From: Diadophis punctatus similis
Lineage: Eukaryota > Chordata > Lepidosauria > Squamata > Dipsadidae
Direction of reading: 5' to 3'
Length of the DNA stretch: 64,000 bases
Assembly (NCBI GenBank): GCA_023053685.1
Contig: JALIGW010000058.1
Location: forward strand, 687,001-751,000
Part shown: positions 63,842-64,000 of the stretch, one piece after another
Layout of the letters: every line of letters starts with the position of its first letter
Numbering within the stretch: position 1 is the first letter of the stretch
Made by a program: the position numbers and the translations under genes
The notes under the pieces: model-generated
What the model saw: the letters and a program-made list of their open reading frames with translations, nothing else
What the model was told of the DNA's origin: nothing
The model's database searches: none

Positions 63842-64000
63842 GACTCTGTGTCTCTTCTCTCTCGGAAACCTGGCGAGCTCTCCTTGGGGCTCTTTGCTAC
63901 TCCTTTTCTTTCTTCTTGGCAACTTTTTGGAAATCCAGGCTGGCTGAGGAATGAGCGCAAGCCACAGTGGAGGCTTCCCTTCGGGTGACCCTCCTCCTCC

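Overview
This window looks like nuclear DNA of a squamate reptile, most likely a snake. The repeats suggest this: many CR1 LINE 3' ends, some running straight into microsatellites such as AATAG and AGGAT units, plus Sauria-type tRNA SINEs, L1, L2 and Rex1/CR1-clade LINEs, and many non-autonomous hAT and TA-flanked DNA elements. The genes have short exons, GT-AG introns and CpG-island promoters. There is no prokaryotic gene structure.

Five conserved vertebrate genes can be read exon by exon. In order they are ACOT8 (3' end only, +), SNX21 (-), TNNC2 (+), UBE2C (-) and DNTTIP1 (-). This is the human 20q13.12 order ACOT8-SNX21-TNNC2-UBE2C-DNTTIP1, read in the opposite direction with matching relative orientations. 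The inferred proteins have near-family lengths (SNX21 376 aa, TNNC2 160 aa, UBE2C 178 aa, DNTTIP1 340 aa), and all splice phases close without a break.

Layout. 1-4.7 kb: ACOT8 end and SNX21, tail to tail, with the SNX21 CpG island. 4.7-31 kb: a repeat-rich stretch between SNX21 and TNNC2. It contains a complete two-exon single-Kunitz-domain secreted inhibitor gene (13.2-13.6 kb), a possible second small secreted-protein gene (21.8-22.3 kb), a broken autonomous hAT transposon (6.6-8.9 kb) and a tandem array of a hammerhead-like repeat unit carrying (TCC)n tracts (11.8-13.1 kb). 30.8-44.5 kb: TNNC2 with an upstream MEF2/E-box pair and a 9.7-kb fourth intron filled by nested transposons. 47-50.3 kb: UBE2C with a CCAAT/CHR cell-cycle promoter. 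52-58.5 kb: DNTTIP1 in 13 coding exons. 58.6-64 kb: mostly repeats, including a young LINE (60.2-62.4 kb) with one in-frame stop and a mutated catalytic motif.

The genes are not an operon and have unrelated roles: peroxisomal thioesterase, endosomal sorting nexin, muscle calcium sensor, APC/C ubiquitin-conjugating enzyme and HDAC-complex scaffold. Human SPINT3/SPINT4 and the WFDC genes lie in the same chromosomal neighbourhood, so a Kunitz gene here fits that secreted-inhibitor locus, although it sits on a different side of the TNNC2-DNTTIP1 block. Repeat boundaries are approximate unless a target-site duplication is given. Family names come from recognition by eye, not from a database search.
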